Part shown: piece by piece, positions 22,801 through 36,600 of the stretch
Layout of the letters: each line of letters starts with the position of its first letter
Numbering within the stretch: the first letter of the stretch is position 1
Assembly (NCBI GenBank): GCA_907165065.1
Contig: OU015538.1
Location: 20,971,165-21,035,164 of the forward strand
Length of the DNA: 64,000 nucleotides
Direction: 5' to 3'
Source: Caprimulgus europaeus
Taxonomy: Eukaryota; Chordata; Aves; Caprimulgiformes; Caprimulgidae
Translations under genes and position numbers: made by a program
Notes under the pieces: model-generated
Database searches by the model: none
The model's input: the letters and a program-made list of their open reading frames with translations, nothing else
What the model was told of the DNA's origin: nothing

Positions 22801-25800
22801 CTGGTGTTGGTGTTGCTGCAGCAGAACTTTTTTTTTTTCCCTGTTTTCTTTCTTTTTTTTTTTTTTTTTTCCACTTGCCTGAGCTATGTGGAAAACTTGT
22901 GGTTGGGGTAAGGGATGTTGGGGACAATGACACTGGCTTGGTGTTCCCTCCCTGGAAGCGATGGGTGCTGGGGGCACCCTAACAAAAGCAGGGAGAGGGA
23001 CACAGCCCCTGCTGGGTTTGGTGGCTGGAGATGCTGGAGATGGCACGTGATGGTGCTCAGGCAGGCTTCATGTCTTGGGATTTTCCCCTTATTTTCATTT
23101 CCAGAATTAAACTGTGTTCCCAAAAGGGCTGGGGAGGGGATGACACCCCGGGGTGACGATGGGGAGCAGCCAGTACCCTCCCAGGGACCAGCTCTGATGA
23201 CCATCCTGCATGGCCAGGACTGGGGGGGTCCCATGCCAGTCCCTTCCCAGGAGCAGTTCCCAATCCCAGGGAGGTTTAACACTTGATGATGCTTTTGATC
23301 TCTGCCCTGACTTGGTTAGCGATGGGCGCTGCTTCCCTAATTACCCCCTTCATGTGGGGCTGCGCTGGTTGTTTGTGCTTACCTGGTTTTTCTCTCTCAA
23401 GAAAAAGAAGAAGGAGAAGAAAAAAAAAGAAAATGAAATCCCCTGGCAGGGCGTGTGCGGGGTGGGGGAGCGCAGCGTGCTTTCCCATACCACGCAGGAA
23501 TCCTACGGCGCTTCACATAGCCCTGGGTGCTCCCACCCACGGCAGGCAGTTTCATGCTCCTTGGCTGGTTTCATAACATCCAGGAGAAGCACGAAAGTCT
23601 TCCCAAACCACCTCCCTTGGCTGTACGTGGAGCCCGTGGGCTCGGGAAGGTGGGTGGGGATGTCCTTTTTAGGGTGCCAACCTGGGGCTGGGAGTTTGGT
23701 GGTCGTGTCACCTGGCCAGGAGAGCACCAGTGCCTGCCCAGTATCTCTTCTCGGATGAGTTGTGCTTTTGGGGTGCAAGCTGCATGTTGTGCCTGAGCAG
23801 GGAGAGTGCAGGGACTCCTACTGCTGTCCCCAGCCTGGGGTGGGCGAGGGCTGTGGGGTCCTCCTGGCTCCTGCTCTCCCAGGCAAGGCCTTTTCCTCCT
23901 TATTTTCCCATTTTGAGGATGAGGCACATGGTTTCAGGATGAAGGCATGTGGGTTGAGGATGGAGCTGTGTGGGTTGAGGATTGGAGGCACGTGGACTAT
24001 CCTACAGAAGAACATCCAGGAGTTCCTCCATGCTTATAAAGCAATTGAAGGCTTGTGGGACATCAGACTTGCAAGTGTTGTATTAATATGCTGCAGTTTT
24101 GTACCAGTGCAGAGAAATTTTTGTGTTTCATATCCAAAAGTGTTTTTTCCTTATGGTAGCTCCAGATGCCCATCCCTGGTGCACCCAGTTCACCCCGTGT
24201 GCCTGTGCCCAGGCAGGAGGGACCTTACCCACCCTGTGCCCTCCATTGGGAAAGCCTCCGCTGCCTTTTCTTGTTGGGGAAGGGGGTGAGAATCCCTTTC
24301 CTAGTTTATTAAGGAGATTTGTTGATAGTAGGAATGGTTTCCTTGCACGAGGATGGGAGCGGGTGACAGATACAAGAGCGGTGGGATAATTGCTTCCAGA
24401 TGCTGCCTTCCCTCGTCGCCGGGGCCGTGTGAGTTCCAGCTCTGTCAAGCAAAACCCGGGAGTTGGCCCAAAAACTGAGGCTGGCCCAAGCGGTTTCAAA
24501 CAGCATCATTGCTAGCAATAGCATTAATGATTATTTATTGATTCTTAATGCCAAATAATGTAAACATCTGGCTAACACAAGCACACGCGTTGCTCGTGCG
24601 GTGGGGCATCGCCGAGCGCTCGGCGTTGGGTTTACACGCTGTATGAATTTGGAAGAAGGCAAATGGTGGGTTGTTTTGATCAACTCCCCTGAAGGTAGAG
24701 ATTCTTGAAGGGCTTCGCTGCTGACCTTCTTGTTAATTACTGCTCTGCAGCGCCGGGAGGACCAGCTGAAAGGGAGTAATGAAGCGTTGTCATCCGGCGC
24801 GCTCAGCCCGGCCGGGGCCCCGCGAGGGAAAAGCCTCCTCCCTTCTGCACCGGGGATGTGAGTGCCTCTCTCTGCATATTTATCGAGCTGGTTCCCTCTG
24901 CCTGGTAGATCGGAGCCTCCACTCGTAAGATCTGTTCTAGGTTCATGGTTCTGCCCTTGATTTACACTGGCAGTGGGTGTCGGTGCAGGATTTTTCCCAA
25001 GGTAGCTGCAATCGGGGTGAATGCAGCTGATGGTGAAGGTGCTGGGGAGGAGAAGGGAGCAGAGTGTCTGGCTGTCCTGTTGCTGGTTGAGGGACACGGG
25101 TTTTACTTCCCGTTTCCCCTGCTTTTAGCCCCAGACAAAGCTCAGTGGGAAGGAGAAAGGAAATTGTGAACGGAGGAAAATTTACTACTCCTGTGATTTG
25201 TGTCGCGCTTGTGAAGGTGAGAGTTGAGTCACTTTGCCTGGTACCAGCTCAGCAATTCCGCCTCGTCTCCGGAGAGGAGAGCGTCTGAAGTCACGCAGGG
25301 AGAAATAATGCCTGGGGTTAAAAATAGATGCTGACAATAGGGAGGGAGGACTGGAAAAGCTCCGTGTCAGGGGAGGTGGACAGAGCCTGACGAAAGGTAT
25401 CAGGCTTGTGCTGCAATGCTAGAGCTGGGTTTTAGTGGGTTAGAGCAGAATGAAACCTCGTTTACACTTGTCATAACCTGGAGTGGATTTCAGTCTTGGA
25501 TGTCAATCAGCCGGGGGAAGGTGCTTCTGTTTTTAAAGGTCTTGCAGAAGTTTGTTAGCAAGTGCTCTGCTCCACATCTCGTGAGGATGCTGAGCCTGTC
25601 GGGGCCAGGCTGGGAGGAGAAGGAAGCTCATTAAATCCTAATTGTTTGAGGAGGGCAAGTGGGCCACGGCTTTGGCAGAGGAGAGCCTGGCATGGGGTGG
25701 AAACGTTCCAGCTCCCCTGGCACTTTTTAGGAGTGGTCTGAGGAGAGAGAGAGGGACTTAAACTCAGTCCACCTCGGATGCGCAGTCATGCCCGTGCCCA

Positions 25801-28800
25801 AAGCGCTTTGCTGGGCTGTCCCAGTGGCACCAGTAACCGCCTTGCTGGGAGCAGGGAGGGTGGTGGTGCTGAGGGAGGGTGCTGAGCAGTGCAGGACTGC
25901 AAATTCTCCAACCCTTGCCCAAGGCTTTTGTTAAAGCTCATTAAATCCATCTGTGGTTACCGGAGCCTGACCAGAAAGCCCGGGCGGTAGCGGCGACTGG
26001 GGCAGCTGAGTCCCCGTCCCCTGTCCTCGCGGTGGGGACACGGCCAGCGCTGTCACCCTGGGGCAGCTGCCAAGCAGCGGGTGGGAGGAGAGGGGGTCAC
26101 AGCTCCCGCTGGAGCAGGACCAGGAGCGATTCCGGCTTCTCCCTTAGTTTAAAGCTTTTTTTCCTTTCTCTCCTGTTCCTTTGGCCCTGGCAGCCCGCTC
26201 GGCCCTCTCCACCACGCGAGATGCTGCGAGTACAATGGGGCTGCGAGGTGGGGTGGGAGGGTGGAAGGAGATGAAAGAGGGAAAAGTAAAATTGAAGCAT
26301 GTCTGGAAGGGCATTTTGATGTAAATGGGACTTTTTGATAGACTTTGAGGGACACCGGCAGAAAGGGCACCGGCCCCCTTCGGTGCGCTGAGCTCCGGGC
26401 TCGGCTCTTTCATTTGCTGGGGAAAAAGGCTTTATTTTCATCTCCTGCTGGGTTCACCCGTGGTTCCTACCAGCCCTCCCCATCCCCACCCGTGTCCTGG
26501 TGCGGAGCAGCCCCGTGTGCGTGTTGTAATGGAATCAAACAATCTGAGAGTCTGTTCAAAACGTGAAAGCAGTGCCTGACCCTCAGGAAAAGGAGGTGGC
26601 TTCTTGCAACCCAAGTGGGCAAACCATGGGTGGTCAGGAGGACACAGCTCTGTCCCACCTTCTTCCCTGGCAGCTCCTGCAAACCCTTCCCTCCCCGGGA
26701 AGGACACATGTTTGATCTGCTCTCGTCCTTTTGATCCCAACCCTCGTCCTTGGCACCATCCCGGCAGCCATCCTGTGTTGATGGAGACGTGGCCCTGCTG
26801 TGAGTCATCCTCCTTCCTTTCTGCTGCTTTTTTTGATTTTCTTTTTTTCCCTTTCCCCTCTCCTAAGAGAGCACTTCTGAAAAGGAAGCAGCGTGTTCAT
26901 CCAGGAAACAGGAGCACAATAAGCACACGGTGTTTAGAGTTTAAAAGGACGTCTCCATCGTGGTTGTCACTGCTGGTTTGACAAGCTGGGGATGAGGTGG
27001 GGCTGTGGCGGTGGGGGACCAGGAATGCTCCCTGTGCCCACCAGCCCCAGGGTCCCCTGGCCCTGCTCAGTGGTGAGGAGTCCTTGGGCAGCTCACCAGT
27101 GGTGTCTAGTCACCTTCCCACGTGCTCCAGTGCTGCTGCTGACCTCGCCAAGGCGAGAGGAGGAGAAATAAGGACAGTGCTGCTCCCTGGAGAGAAATCT
27201 GACAGGTTGGGGAGCTGGGAGGGGACAGTTGGGAAGGTCAGTCAGAGCTGGCGTCCGCGTCCCCGTGCCGTGGCAGGCGATGATGGCTGTTAGCCCAAGA
27301 GGAGAGCTGTCACTTCTCATCTGCGCGTCGCAGGCTGAGCCCCTGGCTGGGCTGGCGTCCTCCCCGCTGCCGCCCGCGCCTGCCTCGGCTTCTTGTCGTT
27401 GCACACCGAGCTGTTGGCAGTCCGGAAATTTACTGCTTATATAAAACCATCAAAAACTTGAGCTGTTAAGTCGGTAAAAATGGCAAAGCAATTGCAGGGG
27501 AAACTTGTTTCTTCCTGTGACAAACTTCTGAGTCAGTCCTTTAATCTCTAATCTAGGTTTATGGTCATCTTTATTGAAATGTTGGGCTCTGTGAAGAGCT
27601 GACATGTATGACCATCATAAACCAGGAGTTATGGGAGCCCAGAATTGCCTTGATGGTCCAAGTGTCTGCAGGAAGCATTTTTAAAATCCGTAATCGGGAT
27701 TTATTGGCCATCGTGGCTGAAACTGTCAGTAGAAAATAAAATAATCAGCCTGGACTTTTTTTTTCCCCTCTTTGCCATCTGACTCCTTCCACATATTCTT
27801 AAATTATTTTGTGTCTTGCCTACGTGCTGAATGCCTTTCTAACTGTGGGGGCTGTGGGTGAGAGAAGGAGGGTCCAGCCCTGGTCGGTGCTGGGTGCCCC
27901 AGCTCCCATCCCTGTCCCTGAGCAATCTCCCCGGTCCTGTCTCATCCCTCCCATGCTCTCCTGCCTCCTCATCCTCCCCATCCTGGGCAGACTGAGCAGC
28001 TTCTCATTGGTGTACCATGGTGTGAGGTGTTCATGGGCACGTCTGTGGCAGCACCGCTGCTGTGGAGGGTGTGGACATGGGGGACGTGGAGCAAGAGGTG
28101 TGCCTGGAGGAGGCATCTCAGCTGGTTTCTCGCCTGGGGTAGCTGGGTCCTGTGGCTGACGTGCTTTTTGGGGTTATTTTGTTGGTGGTGGTGCTGTATG
28201 TAACGGGAAGTGCATGCTGTGGAAAGGCATCCTCCTTGGGTCGCTCGGGAAGGGAGCAGAGAGGCTCCTCGTGTCTGCTTCTGGGAAATGGAGGCTGCCA
28301 GGACCTTTATCACTCAAACTATCCATTTCCACCCAGTTGCAGCAGTCCCCAGGCCAGCACTCCAGGCCAACAGCACATTTTTTCTGCAAGACAGCTCATC
28401 CATGGCAGAGCCACAGAGGAGCCTGTGCTCTCCCTGGGTGCCGTGGGCGATGCCGAGCTGCCCTCCCTCTGCTCAGGGAACCCCCGAGCCCCACAGCTGT
28501 GCCTGGAGAGGGACCTTGGTGTTCAATCTCCTCTTCTTCCTTTTTCTTGGATAAGCAAAACCAACCCAACTTTTTTTTTTTCTTTCTTTTTTCCTGCTCT
28601 TTGGATCACTTCTGTGCTTTGCAGTCGCTCCCCATCCGCAGCCGGCGGGGACTGGCCGGGCTGTGGATTCCCAGTGTCACTCTAACTGGTCCCGGGCATT
28701 TCCCAGCCTGTGGGTGTGGGATATGTCCTGTGCTCCTGGCATCCAGAGGCAAAATCTGCTCCAGCCCTGAGCACCTTCCTGGCCCATCCCCATTATCTCC

Positions 28801-31800
28801 ACTGACCCTTTTGCTCTCCACTAACCTGGGACCAAAAGCAGCAGCCGGCAGTGCCGGGCCCCATGTTAACTGGGAATGCTCTGCTCAAATTGCTAAATAT
28901 CTCTTATTTCCATTTTGTTTAACAAATACCTTCTTTAAGGGCAAAGCTTTCTGTTAAGATTTCTCATTTTATCATCATGCTTAATCATGCAGGGTGACTT
29001 CTAAAAGTATTTTTTTAAATGCTGGTTTTTATCCAGGTTTAAAAATTGAAATTCCTTTTTTTTTTTTTTTTTTTAACCAGAGGCAGGATATAAATGACTC
29101 TACTAAAATTAGATTAATCCTAATAAGAATGTCAGTTATCATTTCTGAATACATTAAATTTTTTTTTTTTTTTTAAATTTTACATGCCTCTTTAGCTATA
29201 ATTGCTGGTGTAATTTCTTACACAGACATGGTGTGTCCTCACGGTTGACAGAAATACTTAATGCAATGTCGACACCGCAGTAAGTTCTAAATTAGTGCAT
29301 CACAGTCGCTGCAAACGTTTTGAACTTCCTCCTTAATCAGTTAAAAAAAAAAGGGGGGGGGGAAAAAGGGAAAAAAAAAAGGAAAAGCACCTTAAATGGG
29401 AAGCAAGACTAAAATGCATTTACCTCGTTGGAGTAAAGCTCCTTGGGTTGGAGGCTGGAGCTCTTCAGGAGGGTGTTTCAGAAGCTGGGAGAGAGAGGCA
29501 GAAAGGGAAGGGGCAGCTGGGGGTCCCAGGGTCCTGGGGAAGTGATTTGGGGTCAGGCTGTGGGGTTTGTGTGTCTATGTGTGTGGGGTGAGTCCTGCCC
29601 CAGGCCCGGGGGCTGCAGGGCAGGAGTGGGGCGGTTCTGTAGCAGCACCCGTGTTTGGGAAATTTTTAAGGCAGAGTGAAAAAAGATCCCAAACAAAACG
29701 AACCCCCCAAAACCCCTTTTCCTGGTGGGTGCCCCGAAGCCGTCGCTGCCGGCGGGTGTGAGGGGGGTGTTTGGGCTCCATCTGCTCTCGCAGCTCCGGT
29801 GGGTTCCAGTGCTCGGCGTTGGGGAGTGGATTTGAGGGAACGTCCCACCCCAGCTGCAGCCCCCCACCACCATCTGCCCAGCCTGTGTCCCCTCAGCCCC
29901 CTGAAACCCCCTGGCTCTGCTGCTGTGGGACACTGTGAGGGACACTGGGGTGTCAGTGCCATGTCCAGAGTGGGTCAGACCCCACTGCTGACACTATCCC
30001 CGTGCAAGCAGCGAGTGCTTTGCCATAAAGTCCCCGCTGCAATAAAGGGGTTGATGGCATCTCTGTCTCCCAATGTGGTGGCATTGCAGGGACGACATGT
30101 CCCCAGCCTGGTGGCACAGCGTGTGGTGGGGTGAGGACCGCAGCCAGGAATGCCTGAGCCAGCGGGATTTTGGGGCAAGGCTCTGGGGAATCGCGTCTGG
30201 CAGCAAAGCGGGGTGGGAGGAAGTGGTTGGGGGGAGACTTTGGTGTGTGTCCCGTCAGCGTTCTTCCCTGTGCGTGGGTGGCAAGTCAGAGGTTCTCATC
30301 TCGGGGGGGGGATTGGGAACGTTCCCTGTCCAAGGGGAATTGGAAACTGCTGCGTGTTGGGCCAGTGTGGGAGTGGGACGGCACTGGAGCCTCCTCCTCC
30401 TCCTCCTCCCCAGGCTCAAGGGCTGGTTTATTTTTAGGTTTAAATCTCGAGCTTTTCTTAGCGCTTTGTTAACGCTCTGGCTGGGAGCAGGATCTGGGGA
30501 CATCCCTTGGGGACAGGAGCGCGGGTCCCGAGGTCTCCAGGTCTGGCAGTGTCCGTGGCAGCAGCGGGCTCTCTGGGCCTGTATGACTTGTTAAAGTTCA
30601 GCCCTACGTGTCTCTGGCCTAAAAATAAAAGCGAGTCCGAGCCAAATCTCTTGTGGCAGGAGGAGAAGTTTAAACCTGACACTCTTGCGTTGTGCTGGCC
30701 TCTCTCCCGGCTGCTGCTGTGCCAACCAGTCCTGAACTGGGTAAACTGGGAGCAGCGGAGGGGCAGGCAGGGGGGGAGCACAAGGGGTCCCCGTCCCTTC
30801 CAGTGGTGCAGCCTTTAGGAGGGTCTTTGTCTTTGCTACAGGTTGTAGATATGTAGAAAATGGGGAGTTTTGCACTTGAATGGGACCTCTTGGTAACTAG
30901 GGAATGTGGGCAGCACTAGGAGGAGGTTTTGGGGTGAAAGGGGTGTTTTTCTTCCCCACTGAGTGACATCTGGGAGCAGGGGAGGTAGAGGCTGGATTCA
31001 CGTTTTCTTGTGGAGCTTGCTCACCAGGCTTTGGTGATCACTCACAGTTTGTGTGCAGGAGGAAAAGAAGGGAGGGGAAAAAATCCTTTTTTGAGGTCCC
31101 ATGACTCATCTTTAGCTTTTTCTGCTCAAACCAGACCCATCCACCCCTGTGGCGTGGGGGGGTCCCGTACAGCCCAGCGCAGTGTGACGGTGGCAGGGCT
31201 GTCTCAGGGGTGAGGAGCACTGTGTGACCTGGTTCCTGGGGCAGTTACGGGCCGGCTGTCGGGGTTCTTGTGCTCGCACACTTCGTTAGGATGGGCTGAT
31301 TAAGAAGCTCTTAATGAGTTCCAAGGCAGGCGGCAGTCGAGTGAGTTCCCGGTAATGACACGAGGGCTGAGAGGGCTGGTGACTTGCAGCTGCCTGGGAA
31401 GATGGCACTTCCAGACTTAGAGCCGGGATGACAGAACTCGTTGGGTCACATCTGGATCAAAGGGGCCGGCGGTGAGTCACGGCGGCGCGGCGAGGGGTGA
31501 CGCTGCTCCCCGGGGACCAGCGGGCTGGCAGCCGTCACCGGCGGGGCTGGCGGAACCCGGGGGACCTGTCGGGGCAGGGCAGGGCGTCCCGCGGCCGGGC
31601 TGTGGGTAACCATCTCACAGGGTTTTCTCCTCTCCCTGCCCAGTTCCTAATGTTGGGATTAATCCTTCAAACCACAGCAGCCTTTCCCCGGGGCGAGCCC
31701 GAGCCCCAGCCCTCCCGCGGAACTGCTCGCAAGTGGGTCTGGGGTATGGGAGCCATCACCCAGCCCTCGGTGGGGTCTCTGGGAGTAGGGACATGAGCCC

Positions 31801-31913
31801 TGGCACACTTGGATGCCAGGGGAAGGGGCTTCCCAGGGACCTGGCTGAGGCCAGGAGGTCCCTGCTGCTGATCTGCTCCCCAGGGCAGCCATGGGTTTTG
31901 TTTTTGTGGAAGT

Positions 31914-32162
31914 CATAGAATCATTGAATCATCGTGAGCTGGAAGGGACCCACCAGGATGATGGAGCCCAACTCCTGTCCCTGCACAGGACAATCCCAAC
32001 ATTCACACCATGTCCCTCAGGGCCTTGGCCAAATGCTGCTGGAATCTTGTCAGGCTTGGTGCCCTGAGCACCTCCCTGGGGAGCCTGTGCCAGTGCTCCA
32101 CCACCCTCTGCCTCAAGAACCTTTTCCTCATGGCCAAGCTCACCCTCCCCTGGCACATTGTC
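31914..32162 (-). mobile_element. CR1 LINE, short 3' fragment with intact 3' tail
   Basis: Same subfamily and orientation as the copies at 7450 and 42371, covering only about the last 250 bp. The tail is preserved as TCATAGAATCATTGAATCA on the + strand, which is the complement of the CR1 3' microsatellite ATTCTATG. On the minus strand it retains roughly the last 50 ORF2 codons, ending ALRDMV-stop. The 5' break is near 32162, where similarity to the other two copies stops. Confidence 0.92.
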
Positions 32163-33216
32163 TTGTCCCCCTCCCTTTGGAGGTGGCTGTATGGCCATGT
32201 GCAGCTGACGGGGAGCCGAGGGGTTTGGGGACCCTCCTGTGCCCCTGGGGATGCAGCAGCAGCACGTGGTGTTGGCTGGGTTGGGGTGCAGCCATGGTCC
32301 CCGGGGGGACCCAGGTGTGGGGAGGTGGCTGGTTTGGGGCTCCCAGCTGCAAACTGGGTTTGTGGGGTGCAGGGTTAGCCGGGGTTGTCAGGTCCTGGGG
32401 TGCAGGGGAGGAAGGGACATCCTCTCGCCCAAGGACTAACCACAGGCTGTAACTTCATCTTTTGGCTGTTTGCTTTCAGTTCTGCATTTTTCCAGTCGAG
32501 TTGGAAAAGTGAGAGATGGGGGGAGTGGGGAAGGAAGGGGGGGTGTCTTTGGAACAACAGTGGAATTGGTGTCAGGTGTGGTGGGCTGAGCCCCCCCTGT
32601 GCCCCCCATCCCCTCATTGTGGAGGGTGGCAGTGGGGCTCCTTTCTGGCCGGGTTGGGGGTTCATCTGCATGACAATGAGTGGGGCTTGGCAGGGAGGTC
32701 CTGCTCTTGGGTTCCTTGGGCATATTCCTGCCGCTTTCCCTTCCAAGTGGGCGCCCAGCCGCCGCCGCGGCCCCTGCCAAAGTAATTCTTTGCTTTGGAA
32801 CCAGGAGACGAAATCTCCTCCGTCTTATTTCAGAGGGGTCAGGGAAGGAGTGGGAACCCCGCTGATCCAACCGTGTTCCCTTTTAACCTGCCTCTCCCTC
32901 TCTCCCCTCCTGGCCCCCCGTCCTCCGGATGAGCGGGGCTGTAGCCAGGGCACGGGCGTCCAAACCGGAGCGAAGCCCAAAAACACCCGAGGAACCTGAT
33001 CTGCTTCCGTGGGATCGTTCCACATCTGCAGCAGCTCGGGGCGGGGGTTCCTGCGGTTCTGTGCCGTCTGGTTTTTGCACTGGGGGTGCTGGGCTCCTTG
33101 GGGTCTTCATTTTTTTCTTGGGGTGCTGGTTGTGGCTGCAGCATCTGGCTTACAGCACCCAGCTGCCAACTTCTGCCTGGGTGGGGGGATCTGTGGTGCA
33201 GGCAAGGGAGTGTGAG

Positions 33217-33668
33217 CTGCCTGTACCCCATCCCCACTGCCTGTACCCCGTCCTTGCTACTCACACCCCATCCTCGCTGCCTGTGCCCCGTCCCCACTGC
33301 CTGTACCCCGTCCTTGCTTCTCACACCCCGTCCTTGCTACTCACACCCCGTCCTTGCTACTCACACCCCGTCCTTGCTACTCACACCCCGTCCTTGCTAC
33401 TCACACCCCGTCCCCGCTGCCTGTACCCCGTCCCCGCTGCCTGTACCCTGGCCTTGCTACTCACACCCCGTCCCCGCTGCCTGTGCCCCGTCCCCGCTGC
33501 CTGTGCCCCGTCCCCACTGCCTGTACCCTGGCCTTGCTACTCACACCCCGTCCCCACTGCCTGTACCCCATCCTTGCTACTCACACCCCGTCCCCGCTGC
33601 CTGTACCCCGTCCCCGCTGCCTGTACCCCGTCCTCGCTGCCTGTACCCCGTCCCCACTACCCGCGCCT
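33217..33668 (+). repeat. 20-bp minisatellite with two coupled variants, about 23 copies
   Basis: Unit types are CTGCCTGTACCCCGTCCCCG and CTACTCACACCCCGTCCTTG. Classed by the first bases, with g for CTGCCTGT and a for CTACTCAC, the order is g g a g g a a a a a g g a g g g a g a g g g, with a degraded last unit. Every TTG end is followed by an a-type start, so TTGCTACTCAC behaves as one haplotype block. Confidence 0.92.
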
Positions 33669-36600
33669 CATTGTCTCACTTCTCTCTCCATTCCTACGCC
33701 AATTAAAGAGCCGTGTTGCCATTCATGGCCCTTATGGTTTTGTTCAGTTGTCTGTCAGGCTCTTGTCAAGCCCCTGTCCCTTTCCCCTCCCCCGTTTTCA
33801 AAAACAAAACCCCTGACAAACCCCCCTTTCAATCCCCTCTTACCTCACTCCCAGCGTGGGGCCCCATTGACGGGGGATGCCGGCGGCGGCGGCGGGGAGA
33901 CCGCTCCCCATGCCGCCTTTGTGGGCTGCCGGCAGCCCCCCCCGGCCCCCAGCCTCCCCGCTTCTTGACAGCATTAATTAGATAACTCGGCTCGTCTTTA
34001 TTTCTCCCAGGGGAGGTGCGGGGCGATATTACTTGAGGGAGAAAATATGGCTTTTTGTCCCTTTATTTTTTTGGCCAAGCCCCTTGGTTCCATCGCTGGA
34101 GGAGTTGCTTATTGTGCTGAAAAATAATGAGTTTGCAGGGGTGTGTGTGTGTGGGGTGGGGGCCAAGCCTGGGGGACCCCCAGTTGCTCCTTATTCTGCC
34201 CAAAGAGTGTCTGAACCCCAGGCCAGCACTGGTGGGAGTTGGGGGTCCCCAGAGCCACTCGCCACCGGCTGTGGAGAACGCTGCAGGTGGCAGCAGCAGC
34301 CTGCGCCAGTGCTCTGGCCCCAGTTAAATCTCCTCCAAACTCTCTCAATTACCAGCTTTTGGGGTGTGTTGGGTTTTTTTTACCCCCCCCTTGCAGGGTT
34401 TGGATTAATACCATTTGCTGGCACGGTTTGGGTGTAACATCTGAACGCACGGGGTGCTGCACGGAGGTGGGAAGATGGAGCAGCACATGGCTGCTCACAT
34501 CAGCGCTTGGCTCCTGCAAGGGCTGTGAGCCTTCTTCCTCATCCTCTTCCTCCTGCTCTTATTCCTCCTCCTCCTCAAGGTGTTGAGATGGTCAGCAGCC
34601 ATCCCCATAAGTGTTGGATTGAGCATCCTGGTCAAGACCCTGAGGGACAAAGGAAAACAGGGCACAAAGGAAAATGTTTGCTTTTTTGTGGGTGCTGCCA
34701 CCCACCCCAGCACCCACATGGCAGTGGGCTGGGGGTCCTCCCGCCTCTCCCGCCACCCATGTGTACCATCTCCAGCTGCATTGGAGGCATTGAGTGCATG
34801 GGCAGGGTGCTGGGGGGGTAATTAAAGCCCAGAGATCCCCATCCCCAGTGAGTGAGGGTCACCGAGCAGCTCGAGGGCTGGCACAGGAGCCCCTGTCCGG
34901 TGAGCCCCGGCACGGTGTGACCCTGCACCGGTGGTTTCTGTGGTGGCTCTGCTATCACTGGTGCACGCTTTGGCCTCTGTGGGACAAAGCCTGAAGCCAC
35001 CCAACCTCTGCTGGGTGTTTGTGGGTGACCCATGGGCCATGGTTGGGATGAGGTGGGTGGAGAGGTGGCTGGAAAGGTGGACTGGCCGGTCTTTGCCACG
35101 AGAGAAGTGTTTTGGTGTCCAGTCATGGTCAGCCAGTGCTGTGGGTTCTCCATCGCCCGTCCTCCTTGGGGCTGGTGGGGCGTCTGGGGCTGGGATGCTC
35201 TCCGGCGGTGTGTCCCTACACCACGCTCTAATTACCGGGATGGCTCGGGGAGAAAGCCCTTCCCGCCGCGGCGCAGGAGGCTTCTGAGTCACCGGGACCA
35301 GTCCTGGCTGCCGGTGGCCATGGGGCCGGGGATGTCGCCGACTGCGGTGGCAGCCACTGGCCGTGGGCACCAAGGTGTGGCCAGCAGCCCACGGCGCCTG
35401 AGCCTGCTTGCCTGAAGCCTGGCTGCTGAGCTGCTCTCTGCAGCACCCGTGGGGGCTGGAGCCTTCTGCTGCTCGGTTCCTTCTGGGCTGGTGATAACCG
35501 GGGTGTAACCGCTGCTGGAACCGCCTGGTCCAAAAGCCCTTGGGAGCAGAGCAGATTCCAAAGGTTGGCAGCAGAAAAGCTGGTGCAGAGAGGAGAGCAG
35601 ACCTGTGGGGTTCACCCTTTTTGCTTGGTGACCTCTGCTAGTTGTCCTTCATCTGGACTTCCCCTGCCATGGCATTCGGTACAGGGACAGTAGAAGCAGA
35701 ATCTGTATGGAGGGACTGCCTTGGTGGGTGGCTTTTTTGGCTGAAGAGCATCTCCACTAATGTGAACATGCTGGGTGGTGGTAGCAGGTGGAGTTTTGAG
35801 TCAGCCCTTGCCTGGTGTTGCTCAGGGTTCCTGGGAATCAGACCCTTCTCCAAGCTGCTGGTTTGCAGTTGTAACCTGGGTCCTCTTCCAGCCTTCCCGT
35901 TGGGAGAACATCACTGCAGTTGTGTGTTTTCATGGTAAGAGAGGTTGGTTCTCTCTGGTCTTTCTCCATTTGCTAATCAGGTGCAATTGGGCTGCCCCTC
36001 TTTACGTTTTGTGAAGAGTCTTCAGAGTTACAGCAACGTCTGTGCCACTTCCGAACAGGACCCCAAGAGCTGTTGGTGGGGTCTCTCCAGCTTCCCAACC
36101 CCGGGGTGGGCAGCTCTGTGTGGGGCAAGCCGGGTGCTCACTTGACCTGCAGTGATAGAAGCTGGATAGGAAGAGTTATGGTGTGAAGCACTGAATGTGA
36201 GGCTCGTGGTTACCAAACCTCTGTGTGAAGCGTTGGAGTGGCCTCCTGGCACCACCAAAGCCACCAGCTTTCCTGTGGAGAGATGCCGGGACCCAGGTTG
36301 GGGCTGGGGTTGGGGTTTGAGTGTGGACTCACCTGCACCGTTTTGAGCATCACACCTCTTTCTGGGCAGAGAGGGGTATTTTGGGTTCATTTTCCCCCTG
36401 CAGCTGATGTTTCCTTGCCTTTGCTGAATTTGAACCCCAGTTTGACCATCACCTGGAGTTGGCCGTGGTGCAGAGCTTGCCGGGGAGCACTGGCTCCAGC
36501 ATCTTCATCTCAGAAAATGGCATTTCTGGCTGTGTGGGAGGGGGGGAGAGGTGACATTTGGGTGGGGTGGGTGTTTTTACCAGCCTGTGATGATCCATAG

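Noticed and set aside
32929-33968. Long + strand frames over the 20-bp minisatellite
   Set aside because: The unit is not a multiple of three, so the frames cycle through the same 20-residue pattern in every phase. This is a repeat artefact.
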